This document shows, in pieces, positions 49,432 to 58,527 of a DNA stretch of 64,000 bases. The DNA comes from Microbacterium sp. (GTDB lineage Bacteria; Actinomycetota; Actinomycetes; Actinomycetales; Microbacteriaceae). The DNA lies in the NCBI GenBank assembly GCA_003248655.1, contig QFPM01000001.1:248001-312000 (forward strand), written 5' to 3'. Every line of letters begins with the position of its first letter. The stretch's first letter is position 1. The notes under the pieces were generated by a model, which worked only from the letters and a program-made list of their open reading frames with translations, ran no database searches and was not told the DNA's origin. Both the position numbers and the translations under genes were made by a program.

Positions 49432-52400
49432 ATGCCTTCCCCCGAGCCCGTGATCTCCTACCCGCCGGAGCTGCCCGTCAGCGCCGCGCGCGGCGAGATC
49501 GCGCGCGCGATCGAAGGGCACCAGGTCGTCATCGTCGCGGGTGCGACGGGGTCGGGAAAGACCACGCAGCTGCCCAAGATCTGCCTCGAGCTGGGGCGAC
49601 AGTCCATCGCCCACACGCAGCCGCGTCGCATCGCCGCGCGCACGATCGCGGAGCGCATCGCGCACGAGTTGCAGGTGCCCCTCGGCGGCACCGTCGGGTA
49701 CAAGGTGCGCTTCACCGACCAAGTGTCCGCGGACACCAAGGTCGCGCTCGTGACCGACGGCATCCTGCTCAACGAGATCCATCGCGACCGCCTGCTGCGC
49801 CGCTACGACACGATCATCGTCGACGAAGCGCACGAGCGCTCCCTCAATATCGACTTCCTCCTCGGCTACCTCGCCCGCATCCTTCCCGAGCGTCCCGACC
49901 TCAAGGTGATCATCACCTCGGCCACGATCGACCCCGAGAGCTTCGCGAAGCACTTCGCGGATGCCGGCGGCTCGCCCGCACCGATCATCGAGGTCTCCGG
50001 CCGTACGTACCCCGTCGAGATCCGCTACCGCGGTGTCGACACGGATACGGACGACGACGTCGACACGCTCGTCGCCGCCCTGCGCGAACTCGACCGCGAG
50101 CCCGACGGCGACGTCCTGGTGTTCCTTCCGGGCGAGGCCGAGATCCGCGACGCGACGGATGCCGTTCGCGGCATGTACGCGAAAGACGCCCGCCCGACCG
50201 AGGTCCTCCCCCTGTACGGACGGCTGTCGGCGGCCGAGCAGCATCGGGTGTTCGAGCCGTCCGCGCTCGCCGGTGTGCGCCGCCGGGTGATCCTCGCGAC
50301 GAACGTCGCCGAGACGAGCCTGACGGTCCCCGGCATCCGTTACGTCATCGACACCGGCACGGCCCGCATTTCGCGCTACAGCGCGCGGACGAAGATCCAG
50401 CAGCTGCCGATCGAGGCGATCTCCCAGGCGTCGGCGCAGCAGCGGTCGGGCCGCGCGGGACGCACCTCGGCGGGTATTGCGATCCGCCTCTACGACGAGG
50501 ACGACTTCCTCGCCCGGCCCGAGTACACCGAGCCCGAGATCCTGCGGACATCCCTGGCATCGGTCATCCTGCAGATGCTCGCGCTCGGGTTCGGCGACAT
50601 CGAGGAGTTCCCGTTCCTCACGAAGCCCGACAGTCGCGGCGTCAAGGCGGCGTTCGAGCTGCTGACCGAGCTACGCGCGGTGACGGCCGATCGGCGCCTG
50701 ACGAAGACCGGCCGCGAGATCTCGCGCCTGCCGATCGATCCGCGCTTCGCCCGGATGCTGCTCGAAGCCCGGCGTCTCGACGTGCTCGCTCCGGTCCTCG
50801 CGATCGTCGCCGGGCTGTCGATCCAAGACGTACGCGAGCGGCCGTCTGCCGACGACGGCGCGGCGCGCGAGCGGGCCGACCACCTGCACGCACGCTTCGC
50901 CGACCCGACGAGCGACTTCCTGACACTGCTGAACCTCTGGAACCACCTGCAGGAACAGCAGCGCGAACTCGGCTCGAGCGCGTTCCGGCGGCTCTGCCGC
51001 GCCGAGTTCCTCAACTATGTACGCGTACGGGAATGGGTCGACGTCCACCGCCAGCTGCGACAGCTGCTCGGCGTCAAGGGCGGCGCGGCGGAGGCGCCAA
51101 CCGCCGACCCCGCGCTCGTCCACCGCGCGATCCTCACCGGCCTCCTGTCACATCTCGGCGTCCTCGATACGCGTTCGCTGGCGAAGCAGAAGCCCGGCGA
51201 CAAGCGCAAACCCGTCGCGCAGTACCGCGGCGCGCGCGGCGCGAGCTTCGCGATCTTCCCCGGGTCGGCGTTGAAGAAGGCATCGCCGGATGCCGTCATG
51301 GCGGCCGAGCTCGTCGAGACCTCGCGCCTCTACGCCCGCACGGTCGCCGTGATCGACCCCGCGTGGGCCGAAGAGCCCGCGGGAGAGCTCGCCCACCGGA
51401 CGCTCAGCGATCCGCACTGGTCGAAGGATGCCGGCGCCGCCGTCGCGGCCGAGAAGGTGACGCTCTTCGGCCTCGAGATCATCCCGCGCCGCCGCGTGCA
51501 GCTCGCGCGCATCGACCGCGAGCTCGCGCGCGAAATGTTCGTGCGGCACGCGCTCGTGGACGGCGAGTGGAACTCGGCGCACCTCGACAAGCGGCTCACC
51601 GCGTTCGAGCGCCGCAACCTCGAGCTGCGCAGGCGCCTCGAGAAGGTCGAAGAGCGCGAGCGGCGCCGCGACATCCTCGTCGGCGACGAGGCCGTGTTCG
51701 CGTTCTACGACGCGCGCATCCCGCGGGATGTCGTCGACGTGCGCTCGTTCGAGGTGTGGTGGCGGGAGGCGTCGGCCGCGACGCCGCGGCTGCTCGACCT
51801 GACCGAGGCCGACCTGCTCGATGGGGCGTCACGCTCGGATGAGAACGCCTTTCCGGGCCGGTGGACGCAGGGCGATCAGACACTGTCGCTCGCGTATCGG
51901 TTCGAGCCGGGGAGCCCCGAAGACGGCGTGAGCGTCGTCGTGCCGCTACCTCTGCTCGCGGGGCTTCGCCCCGACGGGTTCGACTGGCAGGTGCCGGGGC
52001 TGCGTGCCGAGCTCATCACGGCGCTACTGCGGGCCCTGCCCAAGAGCATCCGCCGCCATGTCGTCCCCGCCGCGGACTGGGCGGCGAAACTCGGCGACGA
52101 GCTCGTCAGCGACGGCCCCGAGGACCACGACGGTGTGCCGCCGCAGTCGCTGCGCACCGCCCTCGCCGCCCGCATCCAACGCGTCGCGAATCAGCCGGTC
52201 ACCGCCGCCGACTTCGAGCTCGACCGCGTGCCCGCACACCTCACGGTGACTTTCCGCGCGGTCGACCACCGTGGCCGTGTCGTCGGCGCCTCGCGAGACC
52301 TCGGCGAGCTGCAGGCGCGGCTCGCCGGCCGCGCCCGCGAACAGGTGGCCCGCGCCCTCGCCGCACAGCCCACTCCCGCCGACCCTCGTCCCACAAAAGG

Positions 52401-53346
52401 TCGTTCCGAGGGTGCGGATCCAGCCCTTTCTGGGACGAACCCCACCGCAAGTGGGACGGGGGTCGCGGGCGGGGTCGCCGAGCGCTCCGGCATCACGACG
52501 TGGGATGTCGGGACCCTCCCGGACGTCGTCGACACGCGCGTCGCCGGCGGCGTCGTCCGCGGCTACCCCGCGCTCGTCGACGAAAAGGATGCCGTGGCAC
52601 TGCGCATCGAGGCGACGCCCGAGCGCGCCGCGCGGCTCACGCACGCGGGGGTGCGCCGTCTGCTGCTGCTTGCCGTCCCCTCCCCCAGCGCCTACGTCCT
52701 GGAGCACCTCACCGCCGCCGAGAAGCTCTCGCTCGCGACCTCGCCCTATCCGTCGGCGAAGGCGCTCATCGAGGATGCCCGGGTGGCCGTCGCCGATGCC
52801 GTCATGGCGGGCACGGCGCCCGCCGGCATCCGCACCGCCGAGCAGTTCGCCGCGGCTCGGGATGCGTTCTCCGCCGCTGTCGTCGACGAGCTGTTCCAGG
52901 CCGTGTCGCTGACGGCCCGGACCCTCACGTTGCAGCGCGACGTCGAGCGCGCGATCAAGGCGCAGAACTCGATGACGCTGCTGTCCGCACTCGGCGACGT
53001 GAAGGGCCAGCTCGCGGGGCTCGTGTTCCCGGGCTTCGTCGCGCGCACCGGCCTCGCCCGGCTCGCCCACCTGCCGCGGTACCTGCAGGGCGCGCTCGTG
53101 CGCGTGCAGGGCCTGGCCGATAACCCCGGGCGCGACCGGCAGCGTCAGACCGAGTTCGAGCGCGCGGCGAACGCTTATGCGGAGACTGGCGGCACGATCC
53201 CGCTCGAGCCCGAGGCAGCGCCGGGGATCACCCGCGCCCGGTGGCTGCTCGAAGAGTTGCGCGTGAGCCTGTTCGCTCAGCAGCTCGGCACCGCCGAGCC
53301 TGTGTCGCTGCAGCGCGTGACGAAGGCTCTCGCGGGAGCGGAATAG
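49432..53346 (+). CDS. hrpA: DEAH-box ATP-dependent RNA helicase HrpA
   Basis: A 1304-residue full-length HrpA, which resolves ribosome collisions and remodels mRNA. Motifs in order: GATGSGKTTQLPK (Walker A, about residue 40), VDEAHERS (DEAH), SATI, ATNVAETSLTVPGI, QQRSGRAGRT, then helicase-associated and OB-like domains and the long C-terminal HrpA domain (DUF3418). Start ATG 49432 follows GGAGGG; TACGAT 8 nt upstream also allows a near-leaderless transcript. A Pro/Ser/Thr/Gly-rich stretch at about 980-1015 holds an inverted repeat at the DNA level and looks like a recent in-frame insertion. Confidence 0.95.
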   Translation: MPSPEPVISYPPELPVSAARGEIARAIEGHQVVIVAGATGSGKTTQLPKICLELGRQSIAHTQPRRIAARTIAERIAHELQVPLGGTVGYKVRFTDQVSADTKVALVTDGILLNEIHRDRLLRRYDTIIVDEAHERSLNIDFLLGYLARILPERPDLKVIITSATIDPESFAKHFADAGGSPAPIIEVSGRTYPVEIRYRGVDTDTDDDVDTLVAALRELDREPDGDVLVFLPGEAEIRDATDAVRGMYAKDARPTEVLPLYGRLSAAEQHRVFEPSALAGVRRRVILATNVAETSLTVPGIRYVIDTGTARISRYSARTKIQQLPIEAISQASAQQRSGRAGRTSAGIAIRLYDEDDFLARPEYTEPEILRTSLASVILQMLALGFGDIEEFPFLTKPDSRGVKAAFELLTELRAVTADRRLTKTGREISRLPIDPRFARMLLEARRLDVLAPVLAIVAGLSIQDVRERPSADDGAARERADHLHARFADPTSDFLTLLNLWNHLQEQQRELGSSAFRRLCRAEFLNYVRVREWVDVHRQLRQLLGVKGGAAEAPTADPALVHRAILTGLLSHLGVLDTRSLAKQKPGDKRKPVAQYRGARGASFAIFPGSALKKASPDAVMAAELVETSRLYARTVAVIDPAWAEEPAGELAHRTLSDPHWSKDAGAAVAAEKVTLFGLEIIPRRRVQLARIDRELAREMFVRHALVDGEWNSAHLDKRLTAFERRNLELRRRLEKVEERERRRDILVGDEAVFAFYDARIPRDVVDVRSFEVWWREASAATPRLLDLTEADLLDGASRSDENAFPGRWTQGDQTLSLAYRFEPGSPEDGVSVVVPLPLLAGLRPDGFDWQVPGLRAELITALLRALPKSIRRHVVPAADWAAKLGDELVSDGPEDHDGVPPQSLRTALAARIQRVANQPVTAADFELDRVPAHLTVTFRAVDHRGRVVGASRDLGELQARLAGRAREQVARALAAQPTPADPRPTKGRSEGADPALSGTNPTASGTGVAGGVAERSGITTWDVGTLPDVVDTRVAGGVVRGYPALVDEKDAVALRIEATPERAARLTHAGVRRLLLLAVPSPSAYVLEHLTAAEKLSLATSPYPSAKALIEDARVAVADAVMAGTAPAGIRTAEQFAAARDAFSAAVVDELFQAVSLTARTLTLQRDVERAIKAQNSMTLLSALGDVKGQLAGLVFPGFVARTGLARLAHLPRYLQGALVRVQGLADNPGRDRQRQTEFERAANAYAETGGTIPLEPEAAPGITRARWLLEELRVSLFAQQLGTAEPVSLQRVTKALAGAE
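52385..52439. repeat. Inverted repeat inside hrpA
   Basis: The left arm ctcgtcccacaaaagg (52385-52400) and right arm cctttctgggacgaa (52425-52439) are near-complementary: TCGTCCCA plus an A-run and GG. The stretch is less G+C-rich than its surroundings and encodes a low-complexity linker in frame. Confidence 0.65.
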
Positions 53347-53433
53347 ACCGCGCGCCACGCGGCGATGCCCCTGAGGGTCGCCGTCTCATCGACGTCAGAC
53401 CGACGGGAAGATCGTGCTCGTCCCGTAGAGCCT

Positions 53434-54774
53434 TCAGCTCGCCGCGACGAGGTCGCGGTAGAAGCGGATGCCGCGCAGCCACACCTCGACGCGGATGCGT
53501 TCGTTGTGCGAGTGCAGCGCATCGCGCTCTGCGCGGGTGAGGTGGAACGGTGTGAAGCGGTAGACGTGACCGCTGATCGCCGTGAACCACCGGCTGTCGC
53601 TCGCGCCGAGCTGGATGTACGGCGTCGTCACGATGTCGTCGCCGAGGGCCGAGGCGACGGATGCCGCGATGCGCCGCCACGGCTCACCGCGCCACGGCGA
53701 GACGGGTGACGGGTCCGACCCGTGCCGCACCTCGATCTCGACCGCAGGGTCGGCAATCACGCGACGCACGCGCGCCGCGGCGCCCGCGACCGTGTCGCCC
53801 GTCAGGAGGCGGATGTTGATGGATGCGCGCGCCGTCGTCGCGAGCACGTTCTCGCCGGGCGCGCCCGACAGCTCAGTCGCGACAGCGGTCGTGCGCACCA
53901 TCGCGTTGAGCTCGGGGCCGAGATGCGGAAAGACCTTCGCGAGCAGCGGCCCGATGATGCCGAGATGTGCGAACACCCACCGCAACGGCTGCGGGGCGTG
54001 CGGGGCGATCGTGGCGAACAGGGCGCGCACGGGCGGCGCGATGCGCGTGGGGAACGGATGCCGGTGGAGCCTGTCGATCGCGCGCGCGAGCCGCACGGTC
54101 GCGGGCATCGCGGGTGGAGTCGACGCGTGCCCGCCGCTCTCACGGGCGGTGAGGTGCACCGTCATGACGCCGCGTTCGGCGACGCCGACCATCGCCGTCG
54201 GCACGGTGACACCGGGAACAACGCCGTCGACGACGGCGCCGCCTTCGTCGATCACGAGTCCCGGGCGGACCCCGCGCTCCTGCAGCAGCGCAACGATCGC
54301 GCGCGCCCCGCCGCCGGCGGTCTCCTCGTTGTGCCCGAACGCCAGGTACACGTCGCGCGCGGGCGAGAAGCCCGAGCCGGCGAGCTGTTCGACGGCTTCG
54401 AGGATCGCCACGAGCGCACCTTTGTCGTCGATGGCTCCGCGGGCGTGCACCTCGGAATCCGCTCCCTCGCCGACCAGATCAGCGGCAAACGGCGGGTGCT
54501 CCCACTCCTCCTCCACCACCGGGACGACATCGAGGTGCGCCATGAGGACGAGCGGGTCGGATGCCCGGGCGCCGGGCCACCGGAACAGCAGCGAATGCCC
54601 GTCGACGACGTCACGCTCGAGCACCTCGTGCGTGCGCGGATAGAGCCGCGCGAGCGCCGCGAGGAACTCGTCGAAGCGCTCCCAGTCGATCTCGGCCTCG
54701 TCGGCGTGCGAGACGGTGGGAATCCTCAGCAGCTCGCGGAACCTGTCGAGCGAGGCCTCGTTTTCGGGAGTCAC
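53434..54774 (-). CDS. M20 family metallopeptidase (carboxypeptidase-like)
   Basis: A 446-residue di-zinc hydrolase of peptides or acylated amino acids. Metal and catalytic segments: VLMAHLDVVPV (His-x-Asp), HARGAIDDKGALVAILE (bridging Asp), GHNEETAGGG (catalytic Glu pair), and a dimerisation domain in between (about 195-310). EWEHPPFAADLVGEG resembles the Gly-X carboxypeptidase (CPS1) branch. No signal peptide is seen. GTG at 54774 is 6 nt after TAGGCT (leaderless) and the gene is divergent from the oxidoreductase. Confidence 0.93.
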   Translation of the reverse strand: MTPENEASLDRFRELLRIPTVSHADEAEIDWERFDEFLAALARLYPRTHEVLERDVVDGHSLLFRWPGARASDPLVLMAHLDVVPVVEEEWEHPPFAADLVGEGADSEVHARGAIDDKGALVAILEAVEQLAGSGFSPARDVYLAFGHNEETAGGGARAIVALLQERGVRPGLVIDEGGAVVDGVVPGVTVPTAMVGVAERGVMTVHLTARESGGHASTPPAMPATVRLARAIDRLHRHPFPTRIAPPVRALFATIAPHAPQPLRWVFAHLGIIGPLLAKVFPHLGPELNAMVRTTAVATELSGAPGENVLATTARASINIRLLTGDTVAGAAARVRRVIADPAVEIEVRHGSDPSPVSPWRGEPWRRIAASVASALGDDIVTTPYIQLGASDSRWFTAISGHVYRFTPFHLTRAERDALHSHNERIRVEVWLRGIRFYRDLVAAS

Positions 54775-54810
54775 CCGTCGAGCCTACGCTCTCGTCGATA
54801 GGCTCGGCAT
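54775..54810. promoter_or_regulatory. Divergent leaderless promoters of the M20 peptidase and the oxidoreductase
   Basis: Two identical TAGGCT boxes face away from each other in a 36-bp gap: minus strand 54786-54781 (6 nt to GTG 54774) and plus strand 54799-54804 (6 nt to ATG 54811). There is no Shine-Dalgarno on either side. Confidence 0.65.
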
Positions 54811-55794
54811 ATGACAGACATCCGCTGGGGAATCCTCGCGACGGGCGGAATCGCCCATGCATTCACTCAGGACCTCCGCACCGCCGGGCTCGACGTCGCC
54901 GCCGTGGGCTCGCGCCGGCCCAACGCCGCGACCGAGTTCGCCGCGCAGTACGGCATCGCGCACGCGCACGGCTCTTACGAAGATCTCGTCGCCGACCCCG
55001 ACGTCGACATCGTCTACGTCGCCTCGCCCCACAGCCATCACCTTGAGCACGCCGCTCTCGCGCTCGAGGCGGGCAAGCACGTGCTCATCGAGAAGGCGAT
55101 CACGCTGGATGCCGACGAGGCGATCGCCATCCGCGATGTCGCCGCGGGGCGCGGCCTGCTCGCGATGGAGGCGATGTGGACGCGCTACCTCCCGCACATG
55201 CTGCGCATCCGTGAGCTCATCGCCGACGGCGTGCTGGGCGAGCTACGCACCGTCATCGCCGACCACACGCAGAAGCTGCCGACCGATCCCGCCCATCGCC
55301 TGAACGCCCTTGAACTCGGTGGCGGGTCGCTGCTCGACCTCGGGATCTACCCGGTGTCGTTCGCGTGGGACATCCTCGGCCCCATGACCGAGGTGCGCGC
55401 CGTCGGGCGTCTCGCCGACACGGGTGCCGACACCGACGTCGCACTCTCCGTGGCGCATGCCGCGGGCGGCATATCCTCCCTCGCGATGAGCTCTCGCGCC
55501 GCCGGCCCCAACACGGCGCACGTGATCGGTACGGAGGCGCGCATCGACATCGACCGCGTCTGGTACACCCCGACATCCTTCCGCGTGACGGCATCCGACG
55601 GAACCGTCATCGAGGAGTATGCGTCGCAGGTCGAGGGGCGCGGGATGCAGTTCGAGGCACTGTACGCCGAGCAACTCCTGCGCTCGGGCCGCACCGACAG
55701 CGGCCTCCTGCCCATTGACGAGTCGATCGCGATCATGCACACGCTCGACGAGGTGCGTGCCCAGCTCGGCGTCACCTATCCGAAGGACCGTTGA
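54811..55794 (+). CDS. Gfo/Idh/MocA family NAD(P)-dependent oxidoreductase
   Basis: A 327-residue dehydrogenase, typically oxidising sugars, inositols or related polyols. An N-terminal Rossmann region (IRWGILATGGIAHAFTQDLR; VAAVGSRR; DIVYVASPHSHHLEHAALALEAGKHVLIEKAI) includes the EK dipeptide that carries the catalytic Lys. The C-terminal domain has GGGSLLDLGIYPVSF, with the conserved Asp of the family. Substrate unknown. It runs into the NYN gene with 1 nt between stop and start, so the two are co-transcribed. Confidence 0.93.
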   Translation: MTDIRWGILATGGIAHAFTQDLRTAGLDVAAVGSRRPNAATEFAAQYGIAHAHGSYEDLVADPDVDIVYVASPHSHHLEHAALALEAGKHVLIEKAITLDADEAIAIRDVAAGRGLLAMEAMWTRYLPHMLRIRELIADGVLGELRTVIADHTQKLPTDPAHRLNALELGGGSLLDLGIYPVSFAWDILGPMTEVRAVGRLADTGADTDVALSVAHAAGGISSLAMSSRAAGPNTAHVIGTEARIDIDRVWYTPTSFRVTASDGTVIEEYASQVEGRGMQFEALYAEQLLRSGRTDSGLLPIDESIAIMHTLDEVRAQLGVTYPKDR

Positions 55795-55795
55795 C

Positions 55796-56674
55796 ATGCC
55801 CGACATTCACAATGCCCGCGTCGCGGTCTACCTCGACTTCGACAACATCGTCATGAGCTGGTACGACCGCGTGCACGGCCGAAACTCCTACTCGGCGGAC
55901 CGCCAGCGCATCGTCGCCAATCCCGATGAGCCCGAGATCGCGCAGAAACTCAAAGACGCGACGATCGACGTGGGCGCGATCATCGACTACGCGGCATCCT
56001 TCGGCACTCTCGTGCTCACCCGCGCGTACGCCGACTGGTCGTCGCCGGTGAACGCGTTCTACCGCTCACAGCTCGTCGCCCGTGCCGTCGATCTCGTGCA
56101 GCTTTTCCCCGCCGCGGCGTACGCGAAGAACGGCGCCGACATCCGTCTCGCCGTGGATGCCGTCGAGGACATGTTCCGTCTGCCGGACCTCACCCACGTC
56201 GTGATCGTCGCGGGAGACAGCGACTACGTCCCGCTCGCGCAGCGCTGCAAGCGTCTGGGCCGGGTCGTAGTCGGCGTCGGGGTCGCGGGATCGACCGCGA
56301 AGTCGCTCGCCGCCGCGTGCGACCAGTTCGATGCGTACGACTCGCTTCCCGGCGTCGTGCCGCCCGCGCAGGCTCCCAAGAAGACGGATGCCGCGGCGCC
56401 GCAGACCGCGTCACGCCGACGCAAGAGCGCCGACGACCCCGTTGCCGACCTCCTCGGCCGCGCGCTGCGACTCGAGCAGGAGCGCACCGACGACGAGTGG
56501 GTGCACCTGTCGGCCGTGAAGAACCTGCTCAAGCGCATGGACCCGTCCTTCAGCGAGAAGGCGCTCGGGCATCGGTCGTTCTCGGACTTCGTCAAGGCGC
56601 ACCCCACGATCGCCGACATCGACGAGTCGACGAACATCGTGCGTGTGCGTCTGCACACATCGGACGCCTCCTAG
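55796..56674 (+). CDS. NYN-domain ribonuclease-like protein with C-terminal LOTUS/OST-HTH-like domain
   Basis: A 292-residue protein. The N-terminal PIN-like NYN domain (about 1-165) shows the acidic pocket: YLDFDNIVMSWYD (Asp pair), GADIRLAVDAVED and VIVAGDSDYVPLAQR, expected to hold metal for RNA cleavage. A Lys/Arg/Ala linker leads to a C-terminal domain (about 215-290: VHLSAVKNLLKRMDPSFSEKALGHRSFSDFVKAH) resembling OST-HTH/LOTUS RNA-binding modules (LabA/MARF1 architecture). The role is presumably RNA turnover; targets are unknown. It is 1 nt downstream of the oxidoreductase. Confidence 0.87.
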   Translation: MPDIHNARVAVYLDFDNIVMSWYDRVHGRNSYSADRQRIVANPDEPEIAQKLKDATIDVGAIIDYAASFGTLVLTRAYADWSSPVNAFYRSQLVARAVDLVQLFPAAAYAKNGADIRLAVDAVEDMFRLPDLTHVVIVAGDSDYVPLAQRCKRLGRVVVGVGVAGSTAKSLAAACDQFDAYDSLPGVVPPAQAPKKTDAAAPQTASRRRKSADDPVADLLGRALRLEQERTDDEWVHLSAVKNLLKRMDPSFSEKALGHRSFSDFVKAHPTIADIDESTNIVRVRLHTSDAS

Positions 56675-56701
56675 CCGCCTGACGTGTGCATACGTGCACA
56701 C
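56643..56701. promoter_or_regulatory. Two GTGTGC...GCACAC inverted repeats at the MFS gene start
   Basis: At 56643-56658 GTGTGC and GCACAC flank GTCT, inside the end of the NYN gene. At 56684-56701 GTGTGCA and TGCACAC flank TACG, over the MFS GTG start. The centres are 42 bp apart, about four helical turns, as expected for cooperative repressor binding on one DNA face. Confidence 0.6.
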
Positions 56702-58038
56702 CTTGTCGCGTCGTCACCGCATCCATGGCGGGCACCGTCGTCGAGTGGTACGAGTTCTTCCTCTACGCCACGGCCGCGACCCTGGTGTTCAACCTCATCA
56801 TGTTCCCGCCGTCGGACGACCCGTACGCCGGCATCATCGCCGCCTTCGTCACGTATGCGGTCGGATTCGTCGCGCGACCGCTCGGTGGCATCGTCTTCGG
56901 ACACTTCGGCGACAAGTACGGCCGCAAGAAGCTCTTGCAGCTGGCGATCATCCTCGTCGGTATCGCGACCTTCCTGATGGGCTGCCTCCCGACCTTTGCC
57001 CAGGTCGGGTACTGGGCGCCCGCGCTGCTGGTTCTGCTGCGGTTCGCGCAGGGCTTCGCGGTCGGCGATGAGTGGGGCGGCGGCGTACTGCTCGTCGCCG
57101 AGCACTCGCCCAACAAGTCGCGCGGATTCTGGGCATCCTTCCCTCAGGCGGCGGTGCCGATCGGCAACCTGGTGGCGACGGTCGTGCTGCTCGTTCTCAG
57201 CCGTACTCTCTCTCCCGAAGCGTTCCTCGCGTGGGGATGGCGCATCGGGTTCTGGCTGTCGGTCATCATCGTCGCGGTCGGCTACTACGTGCGCACCAAG
57301 ATCACCGATGCACCGATCTTCGTCGAGGCGCAGAAGGAGGTCGCCGAACAGGAGCACGTGCGTTACGGCGTCTTCGAGGTGCTCAAGCGCTACCCCCGCG
57401 GCGTCATCACGGCGATGGGCCTGCGCTTCGCGGAGAACATCATGTACTACCTCGTCGTGACGTTCTCGATCACCTACCTGAAGATCGCACTCGAGATGGA
57501 TACTGCGTCGATTCTCGGGATGCTGGTGATCGCGCACGTCGTGCACATGATCGTCATCCCTCTCGTCGGATCGCTCACCGACCGCATCGGACGCAAGCCC
57601 GTCTACGCCATCGGCGCGGTCGGCGCGGCGGCGTGGGGCTTCATCGCGTTCCCGATGTTCAACACGAAGGATCCCGTGACGATCATCCTCGCGATCTGCC
57701 TGGGCCTGGTCATCCACTCGTTCATGTACGCACCGCAGCCGGCGATCATGTCGGAGATGTTCCCGACGCGCATGCGCTACTCGGGCGTCTCGCTCGGGTA
57801 CCAGGTCACGTCGATCATCGCGGGTTCGCTCGCTCCGATCATCGCGACCGCGCTGCTCTCGCAGTACGGCACGTACATTCCGGTGGCCGTGTACCTCGCG
57901 ATCGCGGCGGCGATCACCTTCGTCGCGGTCATTTCGCTGCGCGAAACGAAGGGCATCTCGCTCCACGAGGTCGACCGCGTCGACCGCGAGCGCCTCATCG
58001 CCGAGACCGGGACCGTGAAGGTGCCGGCCGGGCGCTGA
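56686..58038 (+). CDS. MHS-type MFS transporter (metabolite:H+ symporter), N-terminus short
   Basis: A 450-residue twelve-helix transporter of the metabolite:H+ symporter family (ShiA/ProP-like), which imports organic acids, betaines or shikimate. Hallmarks are GTVVEWYEFFLYATAATLVF at helix 1, the loop GHFGDKYGRKKLL, RFAQGFAVGDEWGGG and a second-half SLTDRIGRKPVYA. Start is uncertain: GTG 56686 is the most upstream in-frame start (a stop at 56680 precedes it) and lies inside an inverted repeat; ATG 56725 would begin at the first helix. Family members usually have 20-30 residues before this point, so the N-terminus may be truncated. Confidence 0.88.
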   Translation: MHTCTPCRVVTASMAGTVVEWYEFFLYATAATLVFNLIMFPPSDDPYAGIIAAFVTYAVGFVARPLGGIVFGHFGDKYGRKKLLQLAIILVGIATFLMGCLPTFAQVGYWAPALLVLLRFAQGFAVGDEWGGGVLLVAEHSPNKSRGFWASFPQAAVPIGNLVATVVLLVLSRTLSPEAFLAWGWRIGFWLSVIIVAVGYYVRTKITDAPIFVEAQKEVAEQEHVRYGVFEVLKRYPRGVITAMGLRFAENIMYYLVVTFSITYLKIALEMDTASILGMLVIAHVVHMIVIPLVGSLTDRIGRKPVYAIGAVGAAAWGFIAFPMFNTKDPVTIILAICLGLVIHSFMYAPQPAIMSEMFPTRMRYSGVSLGYQVTSIIAGSLAPIIATALLSQYGTYIPVAVYLAIAAAITFVAVISLRETKGISLHEVDRVDRERLIAETGTVKVPAGR

Positions 58039-58055
58039 TCGCCTGAGCGGGAGGA

Positions 58056-58095
58056 CGACGAGGGGGGATGCCACGTGGCATCCCCCCTTCTCGTC
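58056..58095. terminator. Strong bidirectional terminator between MFS and DoxX genes
   Basis: GGGGGGATGCCAC (58062-58074) is followed directly by its complement GTGGCATCCCCCC, flanked by GACGA and TCGTC that extend the stem across small bulges. It lies between two converging genes. Confidence 0.8.
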
Positions 58096-58109
58096 CGGTC
58101 GCGGCGCCG

Positions 58110-58490
58110 TCAGTCGCGCGTCGACCAGATCGCCCAGGCGACCAGCAACGGCTGGAAGAACAGTCGGATGAGGCGCGCTGCGTCGTTGTCGAGGCCGAAC
58201 GCGGGCCGCTTGCCCAGCGCCTGCGCGATGTTTCCGGGGAAGATCGCGACGAAGAACGCCGCGAGGATCGCGCCGACGCGGGATCGCTCCTTCGGCAGCA
58301 CGACGAGGGCGGCGCCGAGCATCATCTCCACGGCCCCCGATGCCACGACAACGCCATCTGCGTCGATCGGCAAGACGTCGGTGACGAGATCGGGCACCTG
58401 CGCCTGGAACTCCTTGCGAGCCCAGAACAGGTGACTGAGCCCCGCGAACACCATTCCCCCGGCCAGCAGCCACCGCGCGATCGTCTTCAT
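58110..58490 (-). CDS. DoxX family membrane protein (copy 1)
   Basis: A 126-residue four-helix membrane protein (helices near residues 5-22, 48-66, 73-92 and 105-122). Sequence ALVVLPKERSRVGAILAAFF and the C-terminal FFQPLLVAWAIWSTRD match the second DoxX gene at 59790 closely, so the two are paralogs. DoxX-like proteins take part in thiol or sulfur redox in some systems; no redox Cys is present here. ATG 58490 is 6 nt after CATACT (leaderless). It is divergent from the methyltransferase. Confidence 0.85.
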   Translation of the reverse strand: MKTIARWLLAGGMVFAGLSHLFWARKEFQAQVPDLVTDVLPIDADGVVVASGAVEMMLGAALVVLPKERSRVGAILAAFFVAIFPGNIAQALGKRPAFGLDNDAARLIRLFFQPLLVAWAIWSTRD

Positions 58491-58527
58491 CAAGCCAGTA
58501 TGCGCTCGCTGGGTAGGCTCTGGGGTC

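Noticed and set aside
52385..52439. An insertion sequence in hrpA
   Set aside because: It is too short, has no transposase, and the reading frame is intact; only an inverted repeat remains.
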